Shown: positions 10,096-23,491, counted from the first letter of the stretch. The stretch: 64,000 bases of DNA from Isoperla grammatica (GCA_945910005.1 OX246738.1:21044186-21108185); one strand, 5' to 3'. Program-made: numbers and translations. The notes: generated from the sequence alone by a model not told the origin.

Positions 10096-13000
10096 GGAGT
10101 AAACTTATGACTTATTGGTCGGGTATTATTCAGTTAGTCTTATTGGTCTGATTCAGTTAATGGCAATTTACACATAGTTAAAACTGATCGGACGTAAGAA
10201 CGAATACGAATACAAACTTACGAATATGATATCTATGGATTCATCTAATTTAACTCCATTCATTAATAGTTCATCATTTTAAACATTTACCTTTTCTTAA
10301 AACTTCATAAATACATATTCTTTGATATAAGTATTAAGATCGTAAAAATACATATATAAGCAACATATTGTTATCTGCATGCTCACAATTGAACATTCAA
10401 TGTCCCTAGTGGAATTGTGCTCATTATTGTCTCTTAGTTTAATGAGTAAACTATACCGCAGTGTAGGCCTATAGCGCGCTTTGGCCGACCGGCCAGCGAA
10501 CAACCGTGTTCGGAACCCCAGAGGCAGCCCAATCCAACCCAATCCAGCCCCGAGCTTTCGTGACTTTCATTTTATTTCGTGATGAATGTGTGTGGAAATG
10601 AATTCTCCCACATGCGGCGGTAAAGTATGTTGGCGGGAATTACAATAGCCTATTTCAATAGAATCGGGTTTTGATACCGCGCCGTAAAGCTTAGACCCCT
10701 GAGGCTCTAGACTTTTACATAGTCTGAAAACAGAAACGCTTCGATTAGTTTTGCTAGGTTTTTTTATTTATTCATCAGCTGTCTCGGTCGGGAGTTATGC
10801 ATAAAGAACTCGGCTGTAGTCACGCCCATAAATTACGGGAATGAAAACCGATAATGATTTGCAAAGCATGGTTGTGTGACATAATGTCACGTTGTATAAT
10901 GACATAGATAAATAGGTTAGTAAATTGTGTTGGTTAATTTCGTTTTTGTTATAATGAATGTAAGATAAACAGTTCATGGTATGGTCGAAAGAAAACGATA
11001 GTGGATGTATTGACATAACGCAACATATTATGTAGGCGTGCATTCATGTAGTCTAATTTGTGACGTACCCCCACTTTATTGTATTTATTGAGTATCGTGG
11101 TCACTAAGTGGTGTACCTATTTACTACACAAACATGTATATTGGTATTATTCGATATAATGTTTTGTGTTTTTGTTATTCAATTATTAATTGTTGCGAGT
11201 CTTTGTTATGTAGTAGTAGAGAGGTTGCCTTATGAACTATGAGCTTGGGATTAAAAAGAGCCAAAGGTTTTGACTTCAGATTCTCTGAACGAGAAATTTA
11301 TGTGACAACTGATAAAAAGCCAAGTTCTATTTCCATTCCTTTTGTGTGTTTCATTGTATTTATCAAATATCATGTAATAATCAAATACGTAGCAATTGAA
11401 GTACGATGTTGAAAACTATTCATTGTCCTTGTTGTAAAAATGCATTGCAATCGATTAAAATGGGAATAATCCTTGCGAGAGACAATCGCCGTATAATGTT
11501 TTTATACAAAACAATACTATTAAGCTGCATGTAGGAAAACATATGCTATCGATTTTGTATTGTACGTTGCAGGCAATGATTTTATGTTGTTTACTGTCAA
11601 AAGGTTTACAACACATAGAATCATTTCACGGTAAATTGCTCTGTTAAAAGTAGTGTAGTCACAATCAAAGTTAGCCAGTCGGTATTAAAATGCTGAACAT
11701 GGCTCCAGTGATTTGTGATGTGTGTGCTTGGATCTACACCAATAACACCCTTCAATTTACATGTTTCTTTCACTGCGTTTCGCAAACTACCTCACGTAAT
11801 CTTTTTACCCCTGCCCACGCAGCCATTAGTATGTTTCTATAAAACCTTTGAAGTAAATACTCAACCGAGATGGCAAATGAAAAACCTAATTGGAATATTT
11901 TTCAAAAAGCTAGAAGTGAATAACTTTCTAACTGATGAACGAAGATCTTAGAGCGGAATTGAGGTGAGCACTCGCACTTAAATGGACGGGTACACGGGAA
12001 ATAGAGTTTGTCAAATAGTGACTCTAAAGCAGAGTTGGGGGAAAGAAAATCGTCCATATTACGGTTCACCCTCTCTCTTTCTTATGTCTCTTCTCTCTTA
12101 AAAAGTCCAGTTTACCAGACTCGAAGCCAGGCTCTTTGATAGAATGACACATTTTAAAGGGACGTGGTTAGAAACTCAATTGAATACACGTTGGGTAACA
12201 TTTGTCGCATCTTCATGGGCACCGACTGGTCTCTCTGGCCGGGAGACCCAACTCTGCTATAAAGTGAAGGCTCGTGTGACGAAGCCAATGCAATTCTGAA
12301 CACGCTATTCAGTTTAGTCGCTACGCCTCTAGACCGCCAAATAGCGAACGAACAGACCGATATTAATCAACTAGCAATACGAACAGTAGAAAGAGACAGA
12401 AACACAAGTTATTTTAACCGGACCGTGGATTTTATCATGATTGTTAACGGTGGCTTACAAACAGTGCGCTAACCAGATAGATTACATTTGCTTGAACAGA
12501 AACCACTTTTATGTTTTGTACAACGTAACATTTTGTTGTTCCAATATGACTGTGTCCTTCGATGTTAGAAATACACGAACAAAAATAATATTATAGTTAT
12601 CCCTTAATCCGGTAATAACTCTTTATTGTCTGAATCAGTAGCCTATTCCCTCGGTGTTTGGGTGTTTGGACTGACTGTTATAAAGGCACATATGTGCGTC
12701 CACACTGCACACTCAAAACTTATTTCTGTCACGCAATAACGCAAATAAAAAAATACTTTTTCTAATAATTATTGACCTTCTTGTAACACGTTGCTAATTC
12801 TTGTAGTTATGAGGGGTATGTCGCGGCGATATATGCCAGTGACAGTATTCTTCTGCCGTGTGATATATTATATGCCATTGGATATGTATTTCTATTGACT
12901 ACTTACATCAGAGCAAACTATGAGACAAACATCTCAAATATCAACTTTATATTTTTTCTTACAATGTTAATCAAAGCGTTTTTACGTAATTGCAAGTACA

Positions 13001-13775
13001 AATCATTTATATTTATCACTCCTGAAGAATAAATCAGCATGGATATTGAAACATAAAGTTCCCTATAATATTAAAAGATAATGAATATTGCATAGGCCTA
13101 TTTAATAATGAAACAAGTTACAAACATATTGGCTGTGATATTGGTTTTACTCAGCAACGTTCCGTCAATGTGTACGATGAAAGTTCTCGGCCATATTTTC
13201 CAATCACTTAGCAATCACGGTCTTTATGCGCACGCTAATGAATAGAAGGTCTAAAATTCACCACGCCGTTGATTTCCACTTAGTGCCATTATTTAAGAAT
13301 TTGAAATGTTTAAAATTTACTTTCAGATTTACTTTGCTTTACATAAGAAAATTGCTTTTGAAGAAATTGGGGTGAGCTATGGGGCGACTAGAGATTACAT
13401 TGTTTAATGTTACCTTAAAATTTATAACCCTTTTACATTTTTCTCTTTTTTGAAAGTCCAGATACTCTGTGATCGTAAGGATAACTCAGACTTGACTATG
13501 AAGGGCTTCGTTTTCAGCGCTCAGTTCTACTGACGGGGTGTTGTTTTGTAGTATTGCTTTGCGTGCAAGTGTTTACAATGCCAGCTGCTAGATTTATTAA
13601 TATCCTCAGTAATTTGTGTTTCTATGAGTCGACCATTTGAAAGCTACGGTAAACAATAAGAAAAACGCTGATGGCTTGAGGACCGAGGTTGTGCGTATGA
13701 GAGAGAGATAGAAAGTACAGCTCCACTTGATTGATTGAATGTTATCCTTGGCGTCGTTTCATGATTCTAGCGACG

Positions 13776-13790
13776 CCACTAGAGAGCGCC
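13776..13790 (+). promoter_or_regulatory. CTCF-like binding motif
   Basis: CCACTAGAGAGCGCC matches the general CTCF consensus CCASYAGRGGGCRSY at 14 of 15 positions; the mismatch is A in the GGG core. It lies in a GC-richer patch with GACGCCACTAG and GCCACCATTTC around it. A second match at 23164-23178 points the opposite way. Confidence 0.35.
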
Positions 13791-15651
13791 ACCATTTCAC
13801 TGCCGTCGTAAATCGTTGGACATAACAAAATGAACGTCGCTGGCTTTTACTCTGAAAAGCCAGAAAAATAAATTACGTAAGAATATTATTACAAAATGAC
13901 CTATATTTTCCATTAGCAAAATCTACTTTTCACCCCCAGCTCCTTCTTTGTTTACGACTTAGTGCGGTGGATAAAATAAGAAACTTGCTGTCTAGAATAA
14001 CACATCGATTTTTTCACAGTGCTTTAGATAAAATTGAAGTAGGATCTTCTGATTCGGAAACAACAGGCTCTTACGGACTGTGCCTATTTTCTGAATACCA
14101 TTGGAAGCCTACGAAGACATCATTCTCTATCACTTTCAGACTTTCTGCGCCATTTCCCATCGTTCGCATTTTATCAGCATCTGTCTCTCTCTGCTGATGG
14201 TGTGAGACGTTCTGCGTGGTCAGCATGCCCTCCTCCTCACTTCTCACTGCTAACTGATTACAACTATTAGGTAACTGACAAGTAATCCGGGAGCTGCTTC
14301 TCTCTCTACTAGATCGAGACATTGTCCAAGAACCTCTCGGGTAAATGGTAGCGATTCACGACACAAAAACATTATATATTATTTTTTTGTTACTGGCTCT
14401 CGTGAGCTACAGCTTCTTGATGTAAGAGCAGGCAATGTGTTTACAGATAAAAAGCCAATTTATTAAAATTATCACATCGTAAATTATCCAAGAATTGACA
14501 ATCAAGTCAAAAGATATATTAATGTCTCTGAAAGTCTGGTAGTCAGTTTTCATGTATTTACTCTCTTCACTCTCCTCTTCATCCCCCTGATGTGTTTCTG
14601 TCTTCTTAGTTTGCTAACGAGTAACACGAGGCTCAATGAAATACGCGTGTGTCGGTCTTTCTGCTTTAACAGTAGATGTGTGATTAAAATAATTCTCCGT
14701 GTGAAACGACCTTGACAGATTATTGGTCTCAAGGTCTTGTAACCGCGCTCAGAGAGGCGCGTCAACGACCTTGAGTGCATGACAAGGCCAAAATACTGAA
14801 GCAACTAATATGAGTGAACAAGTAATAAGGCTTATAAGCCTACAAAAATGTGTCCCATAATATAATTTAATTAATTAATGACACAGCATTAAATGTGTGT
14901 TACATCATACTAATATAAGTCTTAAGTAATTACTCCCATTCATATGATCATAGCAAATGTCAAGTGACTAGCTTCATACACATTTCTTCATAAATAATCT
15001 GTATTCTGGCATTTATAAATTATCCATCCGAGGTTAGTGAGCATATCCATATCCATAAGATCCACATCTTCATAGACAAAATTGTCTTCAGTATATTATC
15101 AGTGAAGTTATGTAGAGACTAGTTACAGCAATTAGTCCCAAATAATATAAGGATATTACAATTTATTTTCGAAGTACCGTCAGCTAGTCACCAGAATAAG
15201 CCAATACACAAATCATAATACTAGAATTTATTGTCGCATGCAGTAGTTTCAGAAATAAGACTGTCACTGACATTTAGAAAGGAATTAGGTATTATTTGCA
15301 TACCGAAGCTTACACTGTTATGTAGACGTGCATTTCTATAAACTTAATCAAAACTGGAGATTACTAACTAAACCAATTTAAAGTACCAGTAACTGGGTTT
15401 GGAAATTAATCTTATAAACATCACAGTAACCCAAACGCATATTTAATTTTTCGAAATATACGTTGTGGCAAAATTCAGCTTCGCTATGAGTTTTCAGTTT
15501 GGAAAGAGGGTTTCGATGGAACAAATATTTGTGCTATATTATAAATAATGTGGTTATTTTCTACGAGTTTAAATCTTTGGTGGTTCTTCAGTTTATCCAG
15601 GTCATGGATAAACTGCAAATGGTGGTTCCACTATCCCTTGAATTCGGTATT

Positions 15652-15921
15652 TTATTTGGCCTTTATGTTCGACTTCCAGCTACACTTGAAGCGTAAAATG
15701 GAACGACTACTAGAGTTTGTCAGTAGGTCTACGTAGAAACACATTGTGTCTACTCTTCCGCAGCCTCCCGGCCGAGCTGCGGGGGCGTGGCGAGTAAAGG
15801 GTAAATAACGCGATCCAATTACTCGAATGCGGTCCTCACTGTCTAATCCACGGTAAATGTCGCTTCCCGTCTCGTCTAGCAGTTGACCCGGCCGTACAGT
15901 ACCTATGATCTCAACGGTCAT
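15652..15921 (-). CDS. Candidate first coding exon in a CpG-rich segment, product not recognised
   Basis: On the minus strand an ATG at 15921 opens a frame beginning MTVEIIGTVRPGQLLDETGS, continuing DIYRGLDSEDRIRVIGS, and open to 15652 (89 codons). The first 50 or so codons lie in balanced-composition DNA with many CpGs. Sequence upstream of the ATG (15922-16130 on +) is also strongly CpG-rich, as in many animal promoters, and has no clear TATA. The start context CCTCAATGA is acceptable. A GTAATT inside the frame, after the codons for EDRIR, could be a donor, so the real exon may be only about 33 codons. I do not know a family with this N-terminus. Alternatives are a mobile-element fragment or a non-coding GC island. 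The later part (from about 15740 down) is AT-rich and less convincing. Confidence 0.3.
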   Translation of the reverse strand: MTVEIIGTVRPGQLLDETGSDIYRGLDSEDRIRVIGSRYLPFTRHAPAARPGGCGRVDTMCFYVDLLTNSSSRSILRFKCSWKSNIKAK

Positions 15922-16160
15922 TGAGGACGGAATGAATTTGTTCCTTAGTTCTCGGATGTCGTCGGACAGTGCTCGCTGGCGAGCGTCGAGCTGTGAGCTG
16001 TGAGCGCCGCGACGGATATGAGCGCTCGTCCGCCGAGATAGGGGAGTGTTATTGGCAAGACGCCCGGCGTTCTCCTCATCCGGTCACTTCCACCACCGTG
16101 TTATGACGCGCTCCGCCATCAAAGTGATTTCTCTCTTGGTCCGAATGTGCGGACGCCATT
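15900..16160. promoter_or_regulatory. CpG-rich segment, possible promoter
   Basis: The density of CG dinucleotides is far above the window background, with clusters such as GCGCCGCGACGG and GCGCTCGTCCGCCGAG, and a GCTCGCTGGCGAGC near-palindrome. It sits upstream of the minus-strand candidate exon that starts at 15921. No TATA box is evident. Confidence 0.35.
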
Positions 16161-16777
16161 ACAACAAACCCTCTCGATCCTGATGATGCCATTCCCCCTC
16201 ACCACCTCTCATCGCCAATCATAACACGTTTCTTTCTCTTATCTTGACAAATACTTTCCACGATAGACTCACATTATTGGCAGTTTGGGCTCACGCTTAC
16301 TACATTTCAATCAAGTGATTTCAAATAAAGCAAGCGAGAGGAACCCAAAGTTGCTCTTGTCTTTATGGTATCTCTTATTTACTCGGAGAAGTTTCCAATA
16401 GCGATAAGAAAAGGTTACCTCTAAGCAAATAGTCACACTATGCGAAGACATAACATCACTCACTCTGGCAAACTTTGTAACTGAGTAAATACCCGTCCCC
16501 CGATGAACGCGCCCTCATTGCACACACCGCGTACCCCCATCTCGGGGGCTGTTAGCTGTAACCCCGCGCTCTCTCTGGACCCACCCGGAGGAGGGGGTTA
16601 TGGGATATGTTATAAATTAGTAAGACCTTCACCAGCAGAATAGTCGTGAAGGGGATTGAATACACCACTGTATGGAAAACCAATAAATCCGGAGACTCGC
16701 GCCTGCAGATTTCCAATAGCAAGTAGGTGGGGATCGCAGGGTACCATGCCTGGCATGTTTCCATGGTTCCTCCCCCT

Positions 16778-16794
16778 CCCCCCCCCCCCCCCCC
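16778..16794. repeat. Poly(C)17 tract next to a CCG/CCGACG-type GC microsatellite
   Basis: Seventeen consecutive C residues follow TCCCCCT. GACGCCGACGCCGCCGCCAC-type triplets follow at about 16830-16862. Several overlapping frames with Gly-, Pro- or Arg-rich runs here (16552-16959) are products of this composition. Confidence 0.98.
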
Positions 16795-17921
16795 TCCCGC
16801 CGCCGACGACTTGTGCTGAACTGCAAAACCCCGACGCCGACGCCGCCGCCACCGCCACCGCTGAACAATGACACCGATCAGAGACCCGTCCTGACTGGGC
16901 TTCTCTTTCACGCCACCTCCTATACTCGAGTCTGCCTGCCTGCCTGCGACTATTTTCAATTCGGAATCAATTTCACATTTTCGCGCAAAAAAACGGCAAA
17001 CTCCGTCAAATATTTAAGATGGATGTGATTTCATCTAAATCTCTCCTAGCAAATAAGAGCAGTCAGGTTTCAAGTGAACGTGTCTGGGAGGGATGAGCGC
17101 GTCATTAATATCGCGATCAAAAGATGTCTTATAACGAGACATAAACTAGATGAAAATCAATTTCAATCGGAAGTAATGTGGACTGAGGTTCCCAGTAGCT
17201 CGATGTGGTCTTTTGAATTGCGTTCGTTGACTTTAATGTTTCATACAACGAGACATCACGTTGCTGCACGCGTCTTGGCCACCACTGTATCAGTATATCT
17301 GACTTCTCACGTAAAGCTGCTTGCTTCCCCTACTCCTCCCCCCGCCCGGGCCTCGTCCCACTTTAAATAAGCTTTCATATTTCAGAAGAACACATCCTGA
17401 CAAGCTTTACCTTTATGAACAGTTAAATAAGGATTTTCGATATTTGTGTGGGTAACACAAAACGCGGCTCTTGTAAATTCCCAGCATCGTTTTGCATTGT
17501 CAGGCAATTTCCGTAAATACATAGAACCGAATATAAAGCCTCAGATTGCAAACTTCCGTGCACGACCTTTACTTCTAATCTATCTCGCTTACCAAGCAGG
17601 TGTTGCCAGTCTTTGATCATCCTCTTGTTTAATTACCATGGTGCCAGCTCGGATCAAAGGTGTGCCGGGCCAATGTTTGCTAGAAGGTCTGTACAAGACG
17701 TGGACGTCCCTTGCAGTCCGCCTCGGCGCCTCTGATTAATGCCCTTCTTCATCAACACCCCCAGTGAGTTGCCGCCACCCTCGCCGCCACCCCTACCACG
17801 TGCGAGAGGCTATAGTTGTCATCCAGACATGCAGCCGTGGACTAACTGGACACAGAAAGCAAAAACACAACCGAGGCAAGTCAGTGTGTGGTTAGGGATC
17901 TGATGGCTCAAACCACAGCTC

Positions 17922-17929
17922 TATATAAA
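17922..17929 (+). promoter_or_regulatory. TATA-box-like element
   Basis: TATATAAA follows CAGCTC and sits downstream of a GC-richer stretch (17640-17880). A second strong match, TATAAAAAG, is at 21585-21593. Neither is followed by a recognisable gene. Confidence 0.15.
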
Positions 17930-20277
17930 CAGCCTTTCGTATATATTTCTTTTCAATTTCTTTCGGTTTTTATTGAGCCAATATTGCTGTTTTTTTATCG
18001 TCCAAATTCTAAAACATAGCCCTCTCAACCGCAGTAACATAAGTTTATTCTTCTTGATTATACGAATTTTTAACAATAATTATGATTTTTGTAATCGGTG
18101 ACTTGAAAACCGTCAGAGCAAAAAAATGAACCACATATACATTATACATGTCCCCATTTGAAAATCAGTTCTTGTAACTAAGTGGATACACAATAAATAC
18201 ATATTTATTTTATTTATGTAATTAACGTAGCCGGTATATAGCACTCGTTTTTAAATGTGATAACAACAGACACATTTTACAATATAAAACTCAACTCCAA
18301 ATATCGGTAATTTTGTCATAGACCCGGCGCCTCCACCAACAGGAATGTTTGTACCAGCCGCGTAGATTCGTTAGCATTTTCACCGCGTTGAACATCACCA
18401 AAACATTATCACGACTCGAAACAAAGCAACTGATCGAAGCCTTAGTAGTCCGTTAATAACCGAGGTGCAGCTTCATGTAGACTTGGGCGGTCGCGCGCAT
18501 TTCTATGGCGGTGTGGAATGGCTGCCATGGGCGTTTTGACTGACATGGTCACCTAAAACTGATCTGACACTCTCATTAGGGATTAAGGGGAGTATAAACT
18601 TATAATCTAAAGGTTTTTCATTGATATCTAGAGAACGTTTCAACATTTTGTCATTATCTTGAAGCCTTTTCAAGATACCAATAAAGTACCGTTAATTTTG
18701 CTTGGTCTAACATTGCGAGCTAGCCGTTGCCGCTATGTAGAACGAACATATGTTCTATAATATACCTTACAACCGTCATAGTTTCTTATATGATCGTGAC
18801 TTATCAATGTAGTAAATTGGTTGTAACTATATTGATTGGTATATTTTGAAGTCTCAATAATGGTCATGTTACATCATACATTGTATATTACATTGTTACG
18901 TTTTACATTTTAGTATAATAACACATTGATATTAAACCTGGCCATAACGGCATCAGCATTCAAATAGCAGGGTTTCAGTTATTCTACAGCTCATAAAAAT
19001 TCCGTGTCCACGACACTGCTTAAACTACATAAAATATGACTGGTTACTAACAACTACAAAACACATAACATTGGGAAGCACCAATCGAACGTCAATTTTA
19101 ATTAAGCATAACACATTATACATGGACTTCGATCATCATCGTTCTGAAGGCAGTATGTCTATCTACCCGTGGAACTCCCGATTTAGATTTATGATGGTTA
19201 TAACTCCTTTAAAAATAAGAATACCTTCTAGAGGATTAAGTGCACTTTCTTATAAATATTTATTTGTTCCTATATGTTATTTCCGTCTTTCAAATGCTCT
19301 TAATTTTGTGTTGTTACTTTAGACACCTTTTCAATGAATTAGTAACCGAAAAACGTAAATATTTATTAGAACAAAAATACATTCATAAGAATGAGTATTA
19401 AATATGTAGAAGATGACATATTTTGTTGTGACAATATTGCTAACCATTTTAAAGAAATTTTAACAGACAGAAATCGGGGGATTCCCCAGGGTAGGTAGCG
19501 ATAGATGTGATCGGATTGGTGGCGGTGTTCATCCCTTGATGCATTGTCCTTCGCGCGTGTCTTCCTGAGAATGTGCTACTTTCTGAGCCCCGAGCTTAGC
19601 AGCGTACAAACTAATGGAGAGATTGTCCTTGTGGACGTTAGGGTCATTCCGTGCCCTCAACGCAAGACCAGACACTTTGAGACAGAATATCCGAACTATA
19701 TATCCTCTGGGACAGCTCACACTCACCGGCTTAAAATTAGATTGGGACAATTATTTCTTGGAGCTGGAGGTGTAACGTTCTATCTGTGGAACGGATTCTC
19801 GTGTTTTGTTCTTTTTTCTTAAAGAGGACAAGTCTGAAGTAATAGTGAAATTGAATTGCATTGGAAACTATTCTCTATACATAATGATTATAAGTTTTCT
19901 CGAGAACCTTATCGTACTTCAATAACTTTGTTGCGTTTAATCCTTGTAGTATTGCGCAGAGAGTTTTTTTCTGTGGTGGCGTTGGCGTCTTGAAAGATAA
20001 CGAAATGTTTTATGGCTGTCGAAATTAATCTCAAATTAATTTGTTTGTCGAAAGCAAAAGGAAGTTATTTAATCTTGCTTTAAGTCGAATGAAGCTCAAA
20101 CCACTTTACACACTGCAGCGCTGTGTAATCACTGAGTAAACAGACATTGCTTGAAATATGATTAATTTATTAAAATCTAAATATGTACCAAACTCCAACT
20201 TCAAAAGAACACTTTAAGACTGCCTCAAGACGTTAATGTCTGTGTCATTCTAGTGTCTCTGGCTCAATTTTTGTTTA

Positions 20278-21226
20278 CAATACACCAGTGGCGTAAAGGA
20301 GACCCCCGCCACCCCCGCGAAGCGGGGGGGCCCGCTCTGTAGGGGGGCCCGGCTCGCCAGAAGTACAGATCTTGTTTTTTCGTCATCAAATTTCAATTGT
20401 TGTCAATTTGGACCTATTCTTCTTCTCCGGGGCCATACAGGGAAAGTTGGAGGAATGAAACTATTTTGAAGGAATATATTTAAAAAGGCTTATGGGTGGA
20501 AGGGGTCAGGGGGTTTCTCTTTTCTCTCGTATTACGATCGGCACTGCCTAGAAAAAACTATATTGAATCCTGAATATATTGAATCTTCTTATTACCTAGG
20601 CCAAATACTACCACGGGCCCAGACGGGGGAAAGCTATCATATTATATCTTGTATCATTGTCTGATTCTGAAACGTGTTCACAGGCGTGTAAAAGTCTTAT
20701 ATGAAAAAAAAAGTCGCCTTCGGCGAATTGACCTTCACCGGCTGGGACCTTCGCCCCAGACCTCCTACATGCTACGCGCGCTCAACCCCCCTTCCCCCAC
20801 TGTGAATTTATCGATACGCCACTGGCCCAGTGGTGTGCTATTTCTTACTATTCTGGTCCCAGTGGCGACGTACCGAAAAGTCATTTTCGGATTTTTAAAT
20901 AATTAAAAACAAACTATTTGAGTAGCAGCCTTGCAGCATGCCTCAAGACAGTCTTAAAGCTTAGAGTGTAAACTGTGAGCAGGTTAAACAGTTGAACACG
21001 GACGCAATAATTGACAGTTGACAGCTTGGCTCCCGTAACGCTTTTTGTGAAATTACTGCACGTTTGTACTTTACATTAAATTACCTAATTTTGAGGACTA
21101 TTTGGGGGTAAATTAGAGCTCAAGTAAAAGTTTACTTCGTTATGTAATCGATTTGGCTCTTAATTAACCCCATATAGGGGCCCGAAACGATTCTGGCGGG
21201 GGGGCCCGGGCAATACTGCAATACAC
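20278..21226. mobile_element. hAT-like non-autonomous DNA element with 8-bp target duplication
   Basis: CAATACAC occurs at 20278-20285 and 21219-21226, directly flanking a 933-bp element. The element starts CAGTGGCGTAAAGGAGACCC and ends, read inward on the other strand, CAGTATTGCC. Both ends reach a CCCCCGCCA block about 18-25 bp in. An 8-bp duplication with CAGT ends is typical of hAT elements, and CAATACAC fits the nnnTAnnn pattern reported for the Buster branch. The interior has GC-rich subterminal parts (CCCCGCGAAGCGGGGG hairpin) and AT-rich filler. Internal TACGCCACTG (20815-20824) mirrors the left end, suggesting an internal or nested terminus. No transposase was recognised in the frames here. 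Confidence 0.75.
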
Positions 21227-22073
21227 ATAGATTTACCTAAACATTATTATTGAATGAATTTGAAAAACTGAGATTAATACAAATTATTAACAAATAATTG
21301 TAAAAGGAGTGTTTGTTACATTAGATTTCACCTCAAACGTCTGTTCCTTGCCTAGTCCTGCAAAATATTGGAGCTGCTAACTGCATACACACAGACGTAC
21401 AAAACTAATAAGTGTAAATTAACATTAAATAATATATCTTAATTGCAGTACTTTGTATTTAAATCTAGTATATAAAACTATTTTCAAAATTGTCTTTTTT
21501 ATTTTAGCCATACGAGGTGTTTTATAGCTTATCCAATCCCCACACGCTCATAATGATTCTGTTATCTTTATAACGCACACACGGTATAAAAAGCCACTTG
21601 TCGCACATATATTGACGCTGAAGCTTGGGCCTACGTGACTGATCGGGTTTCTATCAGGGTAGACGATCGCTTTCAACTTCTCATTACTTTTTGATTCACT
21701 ATTTGCATGTTATCGTGAAAATCAATACCATAACAAGAAGAACAAGACATCACTGTAGAGAGGTGTATTACGGTCGCTTTGACTAATGATCGGTTACACA
21801 TTATTCGTAACGGACATTATGTAGGACTAACAGTATGGGGAGTATTCATGAGGCTACGTTCAAATTTATAACCCATTAAATGAATAATGTACTTTAGCGT
21901 TGTTGCCATGAAATGTGACCTAAACTCCAAATATCGTCAGTACAATCATTCTTTTAGTATTTATATACATTTTTTTACGACGCTGTTAACAACTAGGGTA
22001 TATAGCGGCGGCCGAATCAAATCCGTCACACATCGCCGGGGTCGTCACGTGAAGGATCGAGTGGGGGGAGGGA

Positions 22074-22091
22074 GGGGGGGGGGGGGGGGGG
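22074..22091. repeat. Poly(G)18 tract
   Basis: Eighteen consecutive G residues, preceded by GGGGGGAGGGA. Open frames across it (21887-22238) are compositional. Confidence 0.98.
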
Positions 22092-22270
22092 CGTGGAGGC
22101 GTCAGGGGTTGGTGGACGTTTAGGTCGCAAACAAAGCTGGCAAGTATGTAGAAGAAGAATGTGAAAGTTGGAAGAGAAAAGTTGATGAAGGTCATATGAG
22201 ATGACTAAAGAAATCACACAAAATGTGCGCGAGATCAAAGAATGTAAGTGTCATAATTTAAAGAAATTTG

Positions 22271-22272
<2 letters not shown>

Positions 22273-22301
<29 letters not shown>
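22273..22301. repeat. (AT)n microsatellite bounded by TTTGCAAATAT direct repeats
   Basis: About 14 AT units, with TTTGCAAATAT on the left (about 22267-22277) and again on the right (about 22307-22317). Confidence 0.9.
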
Positions 22302-22304
<3 letters not shown>

Positions 22305-23163
22305 TCTTTGCAAATATCTTTAAAATAAGTAAAATTTTGGACTGACCTGTGAATCCATTATTTTTTAATTTGTAATCTATGTTTTTATGTTTAACTATAA
22401 TTGAATGACTAGACGAGAGTATTATTAAAGCGATAAATTATTACACGTGCAGGAATGTCATGTTTTTAGTGTATTGAGTTTTCCTTTCAGAAAATGTCGT
22501 GCTGTGAACATTCCAGAATTTCCGCATTGTTTTACAAAGCAGATATTTAGTCCATGTTGCAAGAAATCAGATAAAATTATATTAAGTAGTCTAAAACATA
22601 GCCGCTTATAGCTGTGATTGAATGCGAGCATGCTTATGTCAAATAATGTGCACACTCTGGACTAGCTTAATAATATGAATGGGGTATTTTGACAAGAAGG
22701 TTCACGGTAGTGGGGTTAGTCGTAGCAGCATCGACTAAAAGCGATCGATGTTTTCGTATAAACAGACCCATTTAAATTCTCCCCTGGCCACGTGATCGAG
22801 ACAATCGTACTAAATACACCACCAGGATTGAGTGAGCCCCTTAAATATATTCTCGTTCCACTCTTCCATCTTCCCTCTTCCCTCTTCTTTAAAAACAATT
22901 TAAAGCTCAGGCTAGGTAATTAGTGTATATGACTCTGGGGTAAAGAAAACGATTTGCTTCAAAATTATCTTCCTCGAAGACTTTGTGAACTTTACCCATC
23001 ATTCTAGGACATGACCCGCAGTTCTTTCCTTTTAACTATTAGCGAAAATGTCAACCTGGTCTCTTTTAAACTAAATTAATTTGAGCCATGCACGTTTGAG
23101 CCGCGCACAGAGCCGAGTGGTGAGCTAGTCCACCTGCGTAGGCGGATAAAGGGCCCCCATGGA

Positions 23164-23178
23164 GGCGCCCTCGTGTGG
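23164..23178 (-). promoter_or_regulatory. CTCF-like binding motif, minus strand
   Basis: The reverse complement reads CCACACGAGGGCGCC. It keeps the GAGGGCGCC core and the CCAC start of the CTCF consensus, with two mismatches. It sits in a GC-rich patch (23095-23215). Together with the + strand motif at 13776 it forms a facing pair 9.4 kb apart. Confidence 0.3.
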
Positions 23179-23475
23179 TCCCCTCAGTGGACAGAGCCCA
23201 CATGCAAACAGAGTCGCAATTAGCTCTCTATTCAAGCCGGACACGGCACTTTCGTTTGATTTATTGTTCAGATAACACCGATTAATCAAACCAGGCAGAC
23301 TTACGAATAAGCAGAGTAAACTCGGCTACCTAACAGTTTCAAAGGATTTACAATTCCCAAATGGATATTCTCTCATACATATTAGGATTTGAAACACGAT
23401 CAATATTCGCTCCACAATTACAGCCAAGTCCATGATATTTTCCCGCGCGTCCTTTGTGTCGGCTGTGCCCAAAAG

Positions 23476-23491
23476 CCCCCCCCCCCCCCCC
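23476..23491. repeat. Poly(C)16 tract
   Basis: Sixteen consecutive C residues following AAAAG. Confidence 0.98.

Noticed and set aside
16552..16959. Overlapping Gly/Arg/Pro-rich frames on both strands
   Set aside because: Driven by poly(C) and CCG/CCGACG triplets; no domain or splice context.
17074..17370. 98-codon + strand frame in a GC-moderate region
   Set aside because: No recognisable domain, weak start context and no splice donor at its end.
21887..22238. Frames across the poly(G) tract
   Set aside because: Compositional only.
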